A stretch of 64,000 nt of DNA. Origin: Cervus elaphus. Its lineage: Eukaryota; Chordata; Mammalia; Artiodactyla; Cervidae. The position numbers were made by a program, and so were the translations under genes. Position 1 is the first letter of the stretch, and every line of letters begins with the position of its first letter. Positions 11,021 through 23,198 of this stretch are shown piece by piece. The notes beneath the pieces were generated by a model that did no database searches, had not been told where the DNA came from, and saw only the letters and a program-made list of their open reading frames with translations. The stretch spans positions 48,019,037 to 48,083,036 of the forward strand of contig NC_057825.1 of NCBI RefSeq assembly GCF_910594005.1, given 5' to 3'.

Positions 11021-12070
11021 TATTACTTGTATATTAATTCTTATTTGCTCTCAGTTTTTTAAGTTTCATTATATTGTCTATTTACTTCTTTATTTGTGTT
11101 CAATTATTCTGATAATTAGGAAGGTTTACACTGAGAGGTTATATTAATAAGTTTATATAAAACCCTTAGTTTTCTGGTTATGGCAATATTTATTCTTTTA
11201 CAAAATTAAAACAGTAAGTAGAGTATTAGTGTATTTAGAGTATTTGCTCTTTCCACTCTCTTTTCTTACTGTTCAGTTTTTGTATTATTAAATATTATTA
11301 GATTTGATTTTAGTTATAGAGATGAGGCAATCAGCAAATAATTCTAACCTACTAAAGAAACATGAAAAATAGGCTTGCTGACGGTCAAACCATACCATTC
11401 CCCCAAAATGCTGAGAAACCACACCATGACCATGTTTGAGACAAGGAACAAAGCCACATCACAAAGACAAAAGAATGTCTAAAATTGCTCTCCTGACTAA
11501 TGTGACTGGTTGATATTTTATTAACAATGAGAACTCCAATGGAATGTCAATGCTCACACCTCAAAGATTAGTGAATTAAGACATTCTGTCATTAAATGGC
11601 CCCAATTTCTTCACAGCATCTAAATAAATCTGACCTACTGTTCCTTAATTACTTCTCAGAACCATCCACCACAAATCCAGCTCCTCTAATATGTGCCCTA
11701 GTTTCTCTGGTTAGTGTTCTGCTCTGTGGCACCAAGTTCATTAAGGTTTATATGTGACAGTAAATGCAATTAATGAAATAAACATATACATATTTTACAT
11801 ATAAAGAATGAATAGAGGAAACTTATGAAGAGAAACTCTAACATATATCTGCTGAAACTGTAAGTAGAAGTAAACTTACCTTAGGACAATTTCCTGGTAA
11901 ATTTTGGAGATATATGTATATCTGTAAAATATTTTGATCTCAACTCCACAGATATAATTTTTTGAAAGCAATGATAATAATGTCAAAATAGTCATATAAA
12001 TGAGTGGTCTTTTTTTGCTTGTCTGTTTGGCTTATAAACAACAAACTTTTATTTCTCATGGTTCTGACGT
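11021..12070. other. Unassigned spacer
   Basis: No gene was recognised. The part at about 11330-11760 is less AT-rich, contains an AATAAA-like signal near 11622 and could be an old LTR, but I cannot name a family. Confidence 0.35.
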
Positions 12071-14583
12071 TTCAGTTCCATTCAGTTCAGTCACTCAGTT
12101 TTGTCTGACTCTTTGTGACCCCATGGACTGCAGCATGCCAGTCTTCCCTGTCCTTCACCAGCTCCCTGACATTGCTCAAACTCATGTTCATTGAGTTGGT
12201 GACACCATCCAATCATCTCATCCTCTGTTGTCCACGTCTCTTCCTGCCTTCAATTTTTCCCAGCATCAGGGAATTTTTCCATTGTGTCAGTTCTTCACAC
12301 CAGGTGGCCAAATATTGGAGTGTCAGCTTCAGCATCAGTACTTCCAATGAATAATCAGGACTGATATGATTTAGGGTGGACTGTTTAGATCTCCTTGCAG
12401 TCCAAGGGGCTCTCAAGAGTCTTCTGCAACACCACAGTTCAAAAGCATCAATTCTTCGGCGCTCAGCTTTCTTTATAGTCCAACTCTCACATCCATACAT
12501 GACTATTGGAAAAACCATAGCCTTGACTACTCGGACTTTTGTTGACAAAGTAATGTCTCTGCTTTTTAATATGCTGTTTAGGTTGGTCATAGCTTTTCTT
12601 TCAAGGAGCAAGCATTTTTTAATTTTATGGCTGCAGTCACCAACTGCAGTGATTTTGGAGGCCAAAAAGTAAAGTCTTTCACTGTTTCCACTGTTTCCAC
12701 TTCTATTTGCCATGGACAGATGGGCTCGGATGCCATGATCTTAATTTTCTAAATGTTGAGTTTTAAGCCAACTTTTTCACTCTCTTTCACTTTCTTCAAG
12801 AGACTCTTTAGTTCTTCACTTTCTGCCATAAGGGTGGTGTCCTCTGCATATCTGAGGTTATTGATATTTCTCCCAGCAATCTTAATTCCATCTTGTGCTT
12901 CATCCAGCCAGGCATCTCACATGATGTACTCTGGATATACGTTAAATAAGCAGGGTGACAATATGCAACCTTGATGAACTCCTTTCCTGATTTGGAACCA
13001 GTCTGCTGTTCCTTGTCCAGTTCTAACTATTGCTTCTTGACTTGCATATGGATTTCTCAGGAGGCAGATAAGGTGGTCTGGTATTCCCACCTCTTTATGA
13101 ATTTTCCATAGTTTCTTGTTATCTTCAGAGTCAAATGCTTTGGCATAATTAATAAAGTAGAGGTAGATGGTTTTCTGGAACTCTCTTGCTTTTTCTATGA
13201 TCCAACAGATGTTGGCAACTTGATCTCTTGTTCCTCTGCCTTTTCTAAATCCAGCTTGAATATCTGGAAGTTCACAGTTCAAGTACTGCTGAAGCTTGGT
13301 TTGGAGAATTTTGAGCATTACTTTGCTAGCGTGTGAGATGAGTGCAACTGTATGGTTGTTTGAACATTCTTTAACACTGCCTTTCTTTGGGATTTGAATG
13401 AAAACTGATCTTTTCCAGTCCTGTGGCCACTGCTGAGTTTTCCAAATTTGCTGGCACATTGAGTGCAGCACTTTCACAGTATCTTCTTTTAGGATTTGAA
13501 ATGGCTCAGATGGAATTCTATCACCTCCACTAGCTTTGTTAGTAGTGATGTTTCCTAAGGTCCGCTTGACTTTGCATTCCAGGATGTCTGGCTCTAGGTA
13601 AGTGATCACATCATTGTGGTTATCTGGGTCTTGAAGGTCTTTTTTATATAGTTCTGTGTGGTCTTGCCACCTCTTCTTAATATCTTCTGCTTCTGTTAGG
13701 TCCATACCATTTCTGTCCTTTATTGAGCTCATCTTTGCATGAAATGTTCCCCTGATATCTCTATTTTCTTGAAGAGATCTCTAGTCTTTCCTATTTTATT
13801 GTTTTCCTCTATTTCTTTGTATTGATCACAGTGGAAGGCTTTCTTATTTCTCCTTGCTACTCTTTGGAAATCTGCATTCAAATGGGTATATCTTTCCTTT
13901 TCCTCCTTTGCCTTTAGCTTCTCTTGTTTTCTCAGTTATTTGTAAGGCCCCTTCATAACCATTTTGCCTTTTTGCATTTCTATTGCTTGTGGTTGGTCTT
14001 GATCACTGCCTCCTGTACAAAATCACAAACCTCTGTCCATAGTACTCAGGCACTCTCTATCATATAGAATTCCTTGAATATATTTGTCACTTCTGCTGTA
14101 TAATCATAAGGGATTTGATTTAGGTTATACTTGAATGGTCTAGTGGTCTTCGTTACTTTCTTCAATTTAAGTCTCAATTTTACAATAAGAAGTTCATGAT
14201 CTGAGTCACAATCAGATTCCAGTCTTGTTTTTGCTGACTGTATAGAGCTTCTCCATCTTTGGCTGCAAATAATATAATCAATCTGATTTTGATATTGACC
14301 ATCTGGTGATGTCCATGTGTAGTCATCTCTTGTGTTGTTGGAAGAGGGTGCTTGCTATAGCCAGTGTGTTCTCTTAGCAAAACTCTGTTAACCTTTGCCC
14401 TGCTTCATTTTGTAGTCCAAGGCCAAACTTGCCTGTTATTCCAGGTTATCTCTTGACTTCCTACTTTTGCATTCCAGCCACCTATAATAAAAAAGACGTC
14501 TTTTGGGGGTGTTAGTTCAAGAAGGTGTTGTAGGTCTTCATAGAGCCGTTCAACTTCAGCTTCTTCAGCATTAGTGAAACATT
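12071..14583 (-). mobile_element. BovB LINE, longest copy, endonuclease C-terminus plus RT
   Basis: Read on the minus strand it begins inside the apurinic-type endonuclease at about 14583 (FTNAEEAEVE), continues through the RT and ends at the common 3' tail near 12071. The endonuclease part shows GGWNAKVG where the family has GDWN, so a catalytic Asp is replaced. It keeps the SDH motif (about 14190-14205). The longest RT frame (271 codons, 13732-12917) covers DLTEAEDIKKRW through GCILSPCLFN. The RT box reads YAED instead of YADD (about 12850). Several frameshifts separate the domains. The 5' boundary abuts an MaLR LTR fragment. Confidence 0.95.
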
Positions 14584-14587
14584 AGAA

Positions 14588-14710
14588 CATCCAAGATCAA
14601 AGGGTCAGAAGATTCAGTGTATAGTAAGGGCCTTCTTCCTGGTTTATAGGCAGCCATTCTCTGCTGTGTAAGTGGGTGGCCATTAAACAAGGTCTTGTTT
14701 GTGTGTGTGA
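14588..14710 (-). mobile_element. MaLR (MST/MLT-type) LTR fragment
   Basis: On the minus strand the sequence reads like the central-to-3' part of an MST/MLT LTR: GAATGGCTGCCTATAAACC, AGGAAGAAGGCCC, then CCCTTTGATCTTGGA. It lies directly upstream of the 5'-truncated BovB and probably formed part of its insertion target. Confidence 0.55.
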
Positions 14711-14909
14711 GTGATCTGAAGTTGTATCTTTCCAGTGAGTTACTCAATTCTTTACAAAAACCATACTTAATAGCTCTTTTGTAGAGCTAAAATTATGTGT
14801 CCTGCTGTTGATTCATTTTAAGCTTTCTGTAAATTGTCTGCTAAATGAAAACTTGTGTATTCAGATATTTAAGTATCTGAAAAGGGTAATAAGTCATCAT
14901 GCTTGTTTA

Positions 14910-16910
14910 GTTCAGGTCGGTTCAGTCACTAAGTTGTGTCCGACTCTTTGCAACCCCATGAGCTGCAGCACACCAGGCCTCCCTGTCCAACACCAACTCC
15001 CAGAGACTACCCAAACTCATGCCCATTGAGTCGGTGATGCCATCCAACCATCTCATCCTCTGTTGTCCCCTTTTCCTCCTGCCCTCAATCTTTCCCAGCA
15101 TCAGGGTCTTTTCAAATGAGTTGGCTCTTTGCATCAGGTGGCCAAAGTATTGGAGTTTCTGCTTCAACATCAGTCCTTCCAATGAACACCCAGGACTAAT
15201 TTCCTTTGGGATGGACTGGTTGGATCTCCTTGCAATCCTAGGGACTCTCAAGAGTCTTCTCCAACACCACAGTTCAAAAACATCAATTCTTTGGCACTCA
15301 ACTTTCTTTATAATCCAACTCTCACATCCATATATACCTCTGAAAAAAGCATAGCCTTGACTAGATGAACATTTGTTGGTGAAGTAATGTCTCTGCTTTT
15401 TGATATGCTGTCTAGGTTGGCCATAACTTTCCTTCCAATAAGTAAGCATCTTTTAATTTCATGGCTGCAATCACTATCTGCAGTGATTTTGGAGCCCCCC
15501 AAAAATAAAGTCTGACACTGTTTCCACTGGTTCCCCATCTATTTGCCATGAAGTGTTGGGACCAGATGCCATGATCTTAGTTTTCTGAATGTTGGGCTTT
15601 AAGCCAACTTTTTCTATCTCCTGTCAATTTCATCAAGAGGCCCTTTGGTTCTTCTTCGCTTTCTGCCATAAGGGTGGTGTGTCATTTGCATATCTAAAAT
15701 TATTGATATTTCTCCCAGCAATCTTGATTCCAGCTTGTGCATCCTCCAGCCCAGTGTTTCTCATGATGTACTCTGCATATAAGTTAAATAAGCAGGGTGA
15801 CAATATACAGCCTTGACGTACTCCTTTTTTGGAACCAGCCTGTTGTTCCATGTCCAGCTCTAACTGTTGCTTCCTGACCTGCATATAGGTTTCTCAAGAG
15901 GCAGGTCAGGTGGTCTGGTATTCCCGTCTCTTTCAGAATTTTCCACAGTTTATTGTGATCCACACAGTCAAAGGCTTTGGCATAGTCAATAAAGCAGAAA
16001 TAGGTGTTTTTCTGGAACTCTCTTGCTTTTTCAATGATCCAGCGGATGTTGGCACTTTGATCTCTGGTTCCTCTGCCTTTTCTAAAACCAGCTTGAACAT
16101 CTGGAAGTTCATGGTTCACATATTGCTGAAGCCTGGCTTGGAGAATATTAAGCATTACTTCACTAGCGTGTGAGATGAGTGCAATTGTGCGGTAGTTTGT
16201 GCATTCTTTGTCATTTCCTTTCTTTGGGTTTGGAATGAAAACTGACTTTTTCCAGTCCTGTGGCAACTTCTGAGTTTTCCAAATTTACTGACATATTGAG
16301 TGCAGCACTTTCACAGCATCATCTTTTAGAATTTGAAATAGCTCAACTGGTATTCCATCACCTCCAATAGCTTTGTTTATAGTAATGCTTCCTAAGGCCC
16401 ACTTGACTTCATATTCCAGGATGTCTGGCTCTAGGTGACTGATCATACCATCGTGATTAACTGGGTCATGAAAATCTTTTTTGTACAGTTTTTCTGTGTA
16501 TTCTTGCCACTTCTTCTTAATATCTTCTGCTTCTGTCAGGTCCGTACCTTTTCTCTCCTTTATTGAGCCCATCTTTGCATGAAATATTCCCTTGTTATCT
16601 CTAATTTTCTTGAAGAGATCTCTAGTCTTTCCCATTCTATTTTTTCCCTCTATTTCTTTGCGTTGATCATTGAGAAAGGCTTTCTTATCTCTCCTTGCTG
16701 TTATTTGGAACTCTGCATTCAAATGGGTATATCTTTCCTTTTCTCCTTTGCTTTTCACTTCTCTTCTTTCACAGCTATTTGTAAGGCCTCCTCAGACAGC
16801 CATTTTGCTTTTTTGCATTTCTTTTTCCTGGGGATGGTTTTGATCCCTGTCTCTTGTACCAAGTCACAAACCTCTGTCCACAGTTCATCAGGCACTTTGT
16901 CTATCAGATC
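14910..16910 (-). mobile_element. BovB LINE, 5' truncated before RT
   Basis: On the minus strand it runs from the linker after the endonuclease (about 16910, IDKVPDELWTEVCDL) through the RT to the 3' tail near 14910. Frames: 16758-16285 (linker, ARRDKKAFL, KTRDLFKKIRD), 16266-15784 (RT: YAKAFDCVDHNKL, NLYAGQEATV), 15884-15633 (GCILSPCLFNLYAEYIM). The catalytic box reads YAND, the first Asp of YADD being changed to Asn. Frameshifts occur at about 16270 and 15800. No target-site duplication was identified. Confidence 0.95.
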
Positions 16911-17130
16911 ACAATAAAATATCATAATTTCATCAATAGTGGCTGCTCAATGCATTTATTTTTAAGGCATTAACTTCATAACCAGGCAGTCTATGAAACT
17001 AATGAGAGAATTACAGTCATCATACCTGTTTCTCTAAATTTAGCATTTTAATAAATATATCAGATTTATAATATTTCCTTTCCATTGTACACACAGAAAA
17101 CAGGAAGATAATCATGGAAATATGTTATTT
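16911..17130. other. Short spacer, no recognised feature
   Basis: About 220 bp of AT-rich sequence between two BovB copies; nothing recognised. Confidence 0.4.
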
Positions 17131-18483
17131 CAGGCACTCAGTCATGTCCAATGTTTTGAGACTCCATGGACTGCAACAAGCCAAGTTCTCCTCATGGGGA
17201 ACTCACAGAGTTTGCTGAAAATCATGTCCATGGAGTCGATGATGCCATCCAATCCTCTCATCCTGTTGTCATCTTCTCCTTCTGCCTTCAATCTTTCCAG
17301 CATTAGGGTCTTTTCCAATGAGTCAGTTCTTTGCATCAGATGTCCAAAGTATTAGAGTTTCAGCTTCCACATCAGTCTTTCCAATGAGTATTCAGGACTG
17401 ATTTCTTTAAGATGGACTGGTTTGATCTCCATGCAGTTCAAGGGACTGTGAAGGATCTTCTCCAACACCACACTTCAAAAGCATCAATTCTTTGGTGCTC
17501 AGCTTTCTTTATTGTCCAACTCTCACATCCATACATAACTGCTGGAAAAACCATACCTTTGATTATATGGACCTTTGTCAGCAAAACAAAAGAAAAAAAG
17601 TTAAAATGAAATTTGGTCAGTTGTGTCTGACTCTTTGAGACCTGGTGGACTATACAGTCCATGGAATTCTCCAGGCCAGAATACTGCAGTGGGTAGCCTT
17701 TCCCTTCTCCAGGGCATATTCCCAACCGTTGGATCAAACCCAGGTCTCCCATATTACAGGCAGATTCTTTACAAGCTGAGACACTAGGGAAGCCCAAGAA
17801 TACTGGAGTGTGTAGCCTATCCCTTCTCTAGTGGATCTTTCTGACCCAGGAATCGAACCAGAGTCTCCTGCATTGCAGGTGGATTCTTTACTAGCTGAGC
17901 TACCAGGGAATCCCATCAGCAAAATAATGTCTCTGCATTTTAATATGCTGTCTAGGTTTGTCATAGATTTCCTTCCAAGAAGCAAGCATCTTTTCATTTC
18001 ATGGCTGCAGTCACAATCTGCAGTGATTTTGGAGTCCAAGAAAATTAAGTCTGTCAGTGTTTCCATTGTTTTCCCATCTATTTGCCATGAAGTGATGGGA
18101 CTGGATACCATGATCTTCGTCTTTTGAATGCTGAGCGTTAAGCCAGCTTTGTCACTCTCCTCTTTTACTTTTATCAAGAGGCTCTTTAGTTCCTCTTCAC
18201 ACTCTGCCATTAAGGTAGTATCATCTGCATATCTGAGGTTATTTATATTTCTCCTGGCAATCTTGATTCCAGCTTTTGCTTCATGCAGCCTGGCATTTCT
18301 CATGTTGTACTCTGCATATAAATTAAATAAGCAGGGTAGAAATATACAGCCTTGACATATTCCTTTCCCAATTTTGAATCAGTCTGTTGTCCCATGTTCA
18401 GTTCTAACTGTTGCTTCTTGACCTGCATACAGATTTCTCAGGAGGTGGGTAAGGTGATCTGATATTCCTATCTCTTTAAGAAT
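17131..18483 (-). mobile_element. BovB LINE 3' half, split by a Bov-tA dimer
   Basis: On the minus strand this covers the end of the RT and the C-terminal domain. The RT box is intact as RYADDT in the frame 18303-17734, which reads into the inserted SINE. The element is divided at 17578-17924 by a Bov-tA dimer flanked by TCAGCAAAA. The 5' truncation is near 18483, next to a MIR. Confidence 0.93.
17587..17915 (-). mobile_element. Bov-tA dimer inserted in BovB, 9-bp target duplication
   Basis: Two Bov-tA units lie in the same orientation: a complete unit at about 17610-17800 and a head-containing partial unit at 17801-17915. Each has a tRNA-like head reading CAGGTGGATTC or CAGGCAGATTC on the plus strand. 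Identical TCAGCAAAA copies at 17578-17586 and 17916-17924 are the target-site duplication, showing that the pair moved as one unit. Confidence 0.88.
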
Positions 18484-18484
18484 G

Positions 18485-18665
18485 TATTTGAATCCTGGTT
18501 CTGTTATTTGAAGTGCCTGCTCTAACCACTATTTTTCAATAGTTCCTCAGTAAGTGGATATGATAATACTTATATCATATTTTAGGTTGAGGTTTAAATA
18601 AGACAATTTTTAATTCCTAACACAGTTCCTGTCATAAACTATGCCCTCAATACATTCTAGCTGAG
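18485..18665 (+). mobile_element. MIR SINE
   Basis: The block TTTGAATCCTGGTTCTG, the central GATAATACTTATATCATA and the end AACACAGTTCCTG...CCCTCAATACATTCTAGCTG follow the mammal-wide MIR consensus, with moderate divergence. Confidence 0.75.
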
Positions 18666-19104
18666 TTTACAATGATTATGCCTTTCTTATGAGATTAGTC
18701 TTTTCTATCATTTGATACACTTAATTTCACAGAATATTTTGCATTCCTCAAAAGTGAGAATTATGCTTTATTCAGTTTCAACCCTCTTCTCCCAAACTAA
18801 AAATTAAGGCATTGTTGAAAATAAGTTTCTTAAAATTGTATCCCAGTGTATCACTTTTAGTGTTGAAGAGAATAAAACAATAATAAATATGTCAGTTGTA
18901 TCTCAGTAAACATGGAAAATAATTAAATTCTAAGTTTGTAAAAATGTTAAACTAAAATAGAATATAAATTTTATTGTCTCCCAACATAAGATACATTTGA
19001 TTATTTTTTATTTACTAATCAAATAGTTAATCATATATGTTTATGTAATCTGTCATTTAAGTATAAAATGTTTATGGTAGAATAGTTTTGAAAAAAATGG
19101 CTTT
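18666..19104. other. Spacer, no recognised feature
   Basis: AT-rich sequence between two MIR elements; nothing recognised. Confidence 0.4.
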
Positions 19105-19240
19105 GATTATTGAGTTTCACACTAGTCTCATCACCTAGAGGTCATCTCAGTTTACTCATCTGTAAAATAGGTACAATGATGTTAACCTAGAGATATCATC
19201 ATTCTGAGGGTTAAATGAGTTAATGCTTATGAAATACCAA
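19105..19240 (+). mobile_element. MIR SINE fragment
   Basis: The MIR core is recognisable as CTCAGTTTACTCATCTGTAAAATAGG, then GAGGGTTAAATGAGTTAATGC. Both ends are missing. Confidence 0.8.
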
Positions 19241-19494
19241 GCTTATGACTGAGATTTCAGCTCACTCTTCCCCAGCAATGCTAGGGACTGAAATACTTGA
19301 CTTCTGACTCTGCTTGTAAAATTCACCAAAGACACAGGCAACACCTACACTCACAATATTTTAAAGACAGTTCTTGGGGAGAATTCTTAGGTCTGCCTCT
19401 GCTGAAAAAGTAGGAAAAGTTCCAGCAGCATGATATACTAGCTCAGGTGTAATGAAAAGATGTTTCACATCTATAGGAAGTCAAAAGGTACTAT

Positions 19495-19715
19495 TATTAG
19501 TAATAATAATAATTCCTGCTTGGTGAATTGTTCACTCCATGCCAGGAACTCTTTTAAGCACTTTACATATAATAGTTTACTTAGTCTTCACAAGTCTCAT
19601 AAGAAACTTTTTAATATTCAATTTCAACAGAAAAGGAAACTAGGCACTAGTTAAGTGGTAAAGGCTGGATTCACACCCAGGCATTCTGAGTCAGTTCTCA
19701 CAACTACAATGCTCT
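19495..19715 (-). mobile_element. MIR SINE
   Basis: Reverse complement of MIR: CATGCCAGGAACTCTTTTAAGCAC, TACATATAATAGTTTACTTAG, then AGAAAAGGAAACTAGGC and GGATTCACACCCAGGCA. An ATAATAATAAT run precedes it. Confidence 0.8.
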
Positions 19716-20493
19716 ATTCTCTAAATAACGGGAAGCAATAAAGTAGGTCAGAAAGAAGCAAGGTCTCCTAGTGTATATGCAGGGGAAAATTTCAACCTTA
19801 AAGACAGAAGCATAGAAATTTGCAGAATATGTAGAATAACAAATGAGTATTATTGTATCCAGAAAGATTCCAATGTTGTCATAGATAAACATAAAAATAA
19901 CATTTTCTAAGAGAATCTATACAATTCATGATGTTTGGGGTCAAGATAAATTTTATAATCCTAATAAAAATGTGTCAGTTATTTGTATCATAATTTATTC
20001 TCAATCCTAGGAGCAAAATATTAACAAAGAACACATTCCTCGATAATGATGAAAATTTATCAGAATACCCTTTATTAGAAAAATTTCCTTTCATCTTTTG
20101 CAACACAATTAGGTAATGGTGCACATTAACTGGAAAATTAGCACTGTTAATAAGTTGTTAGTAGTTTTAAGGAGATGAAAGGTGTTGCTACCAATTCTAG
20201 TATGTTCTTTTGTTTCACAATTTGTGATATGACACTTGGGACATATAGATACTATCTCAAACGCACTTTAATGACACTCACAGTATACTTTTTGCACACT
20301 GTCATATACCAGAGTGCTAGGTGACAAAACGAGTGTATTTTTCTCCTTAAATAAAAGAAAGTAGGTGCCTGATAGGTCTGGGACAGCCAGAGAGAACTGA
20401 AAAACACAGCCTGCCTGACACTGTCAAATGTATAAGGGGAAAAGCAAATCCAGCATGCATTCATTAGTACAATCATCTGCCAAAGGTTTTTCT
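19716..20493. other. Spacer, no recognised feature
   Basis: AT-rich sequence with no recognised gene, RNA or repeat family. Confidence 0.4.
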
Positions 20494-20811
20494 TGACTGA
20501 ATTGTTGAAGCCCTAACTCCCAATGTGTTATTAATTGGAGAAAGGGGCTTAGGAAGTTAATTAGGAAAAGACGGGGTCATGAGGGTGAGGTCCTCATGAT
20601 GGGGTTGGTGGTTTTATAAGAAGAGGAAGAAAGAATGCTCTCTCTACCATAGGAGGATGTAGAGAAAGTGGCCACCTGTAAGCCAAGAGCCGCACTAGCT
20701 GGCACTTTGATCTTGGACTTCCCGGCTTCCACATCTATGAGAAATACATGTCTACTGCTTAATCCAGTCAGCACATGGTAATTCGTTATAGCAACCCAAG
20801 CAGACTATATA
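20494..20811 (+). mobile_element. MaLR LTR (MST/MLT type), solo
   Basis: The order of blocks follows an MaLR LTR: TGAAGCCCTAACTCCCAATG, GGAGAAAGGGGCTTAGG, GGTTTTATAAGAAGAGGAAG, CTCTCTCTACCATAGGAGG, GGCACTTTGATCTTGGACTTCC, and the end GCAACCCAAGCAGACTA. No internal retroviral sequence is attached. Confidence 0.82.
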
Positions 20812-20824
20812 GGTTTAACCTTGT

Positions 20825-21792
20825 AAGTGGCCACAGGACTGGAAAAGATTAGTTTTCATTTCAATCTCATAGAAGGACAATGACAAAGAAGGTTGAAACT
20901 ACCATGCAATTGTGTTCATTTCACATGCTGAAGATTATGATCAAAATCTTTCAAGCTAGGCTTCAGCAGTATGTGAACTGAGAACTTCCAAATGTACAAG
21001 CTGGGTTTCAAAAAGACAGAGGAACCAGAGATCAATCAGCCAACGTTAGCTGGATCATGAATAAAATAAGGGAATTCCAGAAAAAAAAAACAAAATGCTA
21101 TCCTGGATGAACCATAAACTATAATCAAGATTCCAGGGAGAAATATTAACAACCTGAGATGTGCAAATGATATCACTCTAATGGCAGAATGTGAAGAGAA
21201 ACTAAATAGATTCTTGATAAAGGAGAAAGAAGAGAGTGAAAAAGCTGTCTTGAACTCAACATTAAAAAAAAAAACCGAGATCATGGCATCTGTTCCCATC
21301 ACTTCACAGCAAAAAGATGGGGAAAAGTGGAAGCAGTGACAGGTTTCATTTTCTCAGCCTCCAGAATCACTGTGGATGATGACTGCAGCCATGAAATTAA
21401 AAGATGCTTGCTCTGTGGAAGGAAAGCTATGACAAATCTAGGCAGTGTAATAAAAAGCAGAGACATCACTTTGGCTACAAAGGTCTATCTAGTTAAAGCT
21501 GTGGTTTTTCCACTCATAAATGGATGTGAGAGTTGGACCATAAAGAAGGCTGAAACTGAAGAATTAATGCTTTCAAATTGTGGTGCTGAAGAAAACTTTT
21601 GAGAGTCCCTTGGACTTCAAAGAGATCAGACCAGTCAATTCTAATGACTATTCATCAGAAGCCCCAATACATTGGCCACCTGGTGTGAAGAGCCAACTCA
21701 TTCGAAAATACCCTGATGGTGGGAAAGATTGAAGGGAAAAGGAGAAAGGGATGGCAGAGAAGGAGATGGTTAAATAGCATCGATGACTTATA
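20825..21792 (+). mobile_element. BovB LINE with internal deletion
   Basis: It starts at AGTGGCCACAGGACTGG and follows the RT to about 21085. It then jumps across roughly 300 bp of consensus to the stretch before the catalytic box, so the YAKAFD region is missing. The box itself reads RCAND. The C-terminal part continues to about 21792 without the usual tail (21327-21602 is the best remaining frame). It is more diverged than most copies here. Confidence 0.88.
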
Positions 21793-22528
21793 ATCAACAG
21801 TAGTGCAGAGTCAGAAAATCAGAAAAAAGTAGTCCTTGATAAATATTGCCCACTGAAAAACAGAAGCTAGGCTTACAGGATAGGAAATGTGCATCAAAGT
21901 TGAAAATTTCTATGTTCTCTCTTAAATGTAACAGGGTCCAGGGAAGGGTTTGAGTTTCTGATACAATGTTACCCAAAGACAGGAGGTGAACAAAATCTGT
22001 TGTAACACAAACTCAAATGATGTTTGGTATCAGGACCCTAGCCACAAGAGAGAAAAGCTTTTTTCTCTACACTCACTCTATGACCCTGTTCCCTGCTCTT
22101 CTGTTTCTGCTATGATGCAAGCAAGAGAAAGTAAAGCTTTATTGTTTGTGCACTGAGATTCTCCCTGAGTCAGAAAATTTTGCCTATCTCTAATGTAACT
22201 TGTCCAAAGTAAACATTTTAAATGATTATTTACTTTTAGTATAAAAACCTCCCTTACACATCATACATATAAGGACCTCTTTCATCACTGAAGAGTGTTT
22301 TGAAAAAGTGTTATCAGGTGAAACATTTTATAGCTCATGTCTTTATAGAGTCTGATTACATGTTGCAAAATTTCAAATTTTTCAAAAGGATTGCAATTGG
22401 GATAAAAATATCAGGACAATGATATAGTGAATATCCCCACACACACAATATTTCATTACTATAACAAAATGTATTTGAGCTTTGCTGCTAAGCTTGAGAA
22501 AGATCCATTTAAGAACATTAATGAATGT
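21793..22528. other. Unassigned spacer
   Basis: No gene or named repeat was recognised. The stretch at 22020-22200 is less AT-rich and could be an old LTR fragment. Confidence 0.35.
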
Positions 22529-22650
22529 GGAGAAGGAAATGGCAATCCACTCCAGTATTCTTGCCTGGAAAACAAGAACAGAGGAGAATGGCAAGATACA
22601 GTCTGTGGTGGGTCACAAAGAGTCTGGACATTACTGAACATGCACACATG
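22529..22650 (+). mobile_element. Bov-tA SINE, 3' body only
   Basis: It begins GGAGAAGGAAATGGCAATCC, contains CCACTCCAGTATTCTTGCC, and ends CATTACTGAACATGCACAC. The tRNA-like head is missing. Confidence 0.9.
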
Positions 22651-23138
22651 CAATGTGTAATATATAATTTTTACTCCTGTGCAAAACAAAGATCTTTCTC
22701 AAAAATTTCTAACTTAAAATAAGAATATTAATAAATCAATCTTTAGAGCTGAGTCACTAAGAATTATGCTAAGAAGTTAAGAAATGCCCTCAAGTTTCAG
22801 ACACAAGTTGACTGTCCATAGAGCCTACATCCTTATTTTCATTTAGTATGTATCTTGAAGCAAAATGAAATACATGTAATTTCTCATGTGTATATGTTTT
22901 ATCATTATTTCCAAGAAGTTCATTAGTATATATATGACACAGAGTTAAATATCTTAGCAGAATAGTTACATTTAACATTGCAAAGTAGAAATGCATTATT
23001 CTTTAATATCACTCAGTAAAATAGTGACAGTTCTTTCCCATGTTGTTTGATTTGTTATGTGAATTATAGAAGTATGCAAAGCTTCCTTTTAAAATAATCA
23101 ATATTGCTAAGATTTCACCCATGAATTTTATGCAAAAG

Positions 23139-23140
<2 letters not shown>
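22651..23140. other. AT-rich spacer
   Basis: No recognised feature. Confidence 0.4.
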
Positions 23141-23197
<57 letters not shown>

Positions 23198-23198
23198 T
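23141..23198. repeat. (TA)n microsatellite
   Basis: An almost perfect run of TA dinucleotides, about 28 repeats, at the 5' edge of an L1 fragment. Likely polymorphic in length. Confidence 0.97.

Noticed and set aside
12917..13732. 271-codon minus frame, the longest in the window, as a possible host gene
   Set aside because: Its sequence (DLTEAEDIKKRW, YAKAFD-like and GCILSPCLFN blocks) is BovB linker and reverse transcriptase. The element is frameshifted on both sides and its catalytic box is altered.
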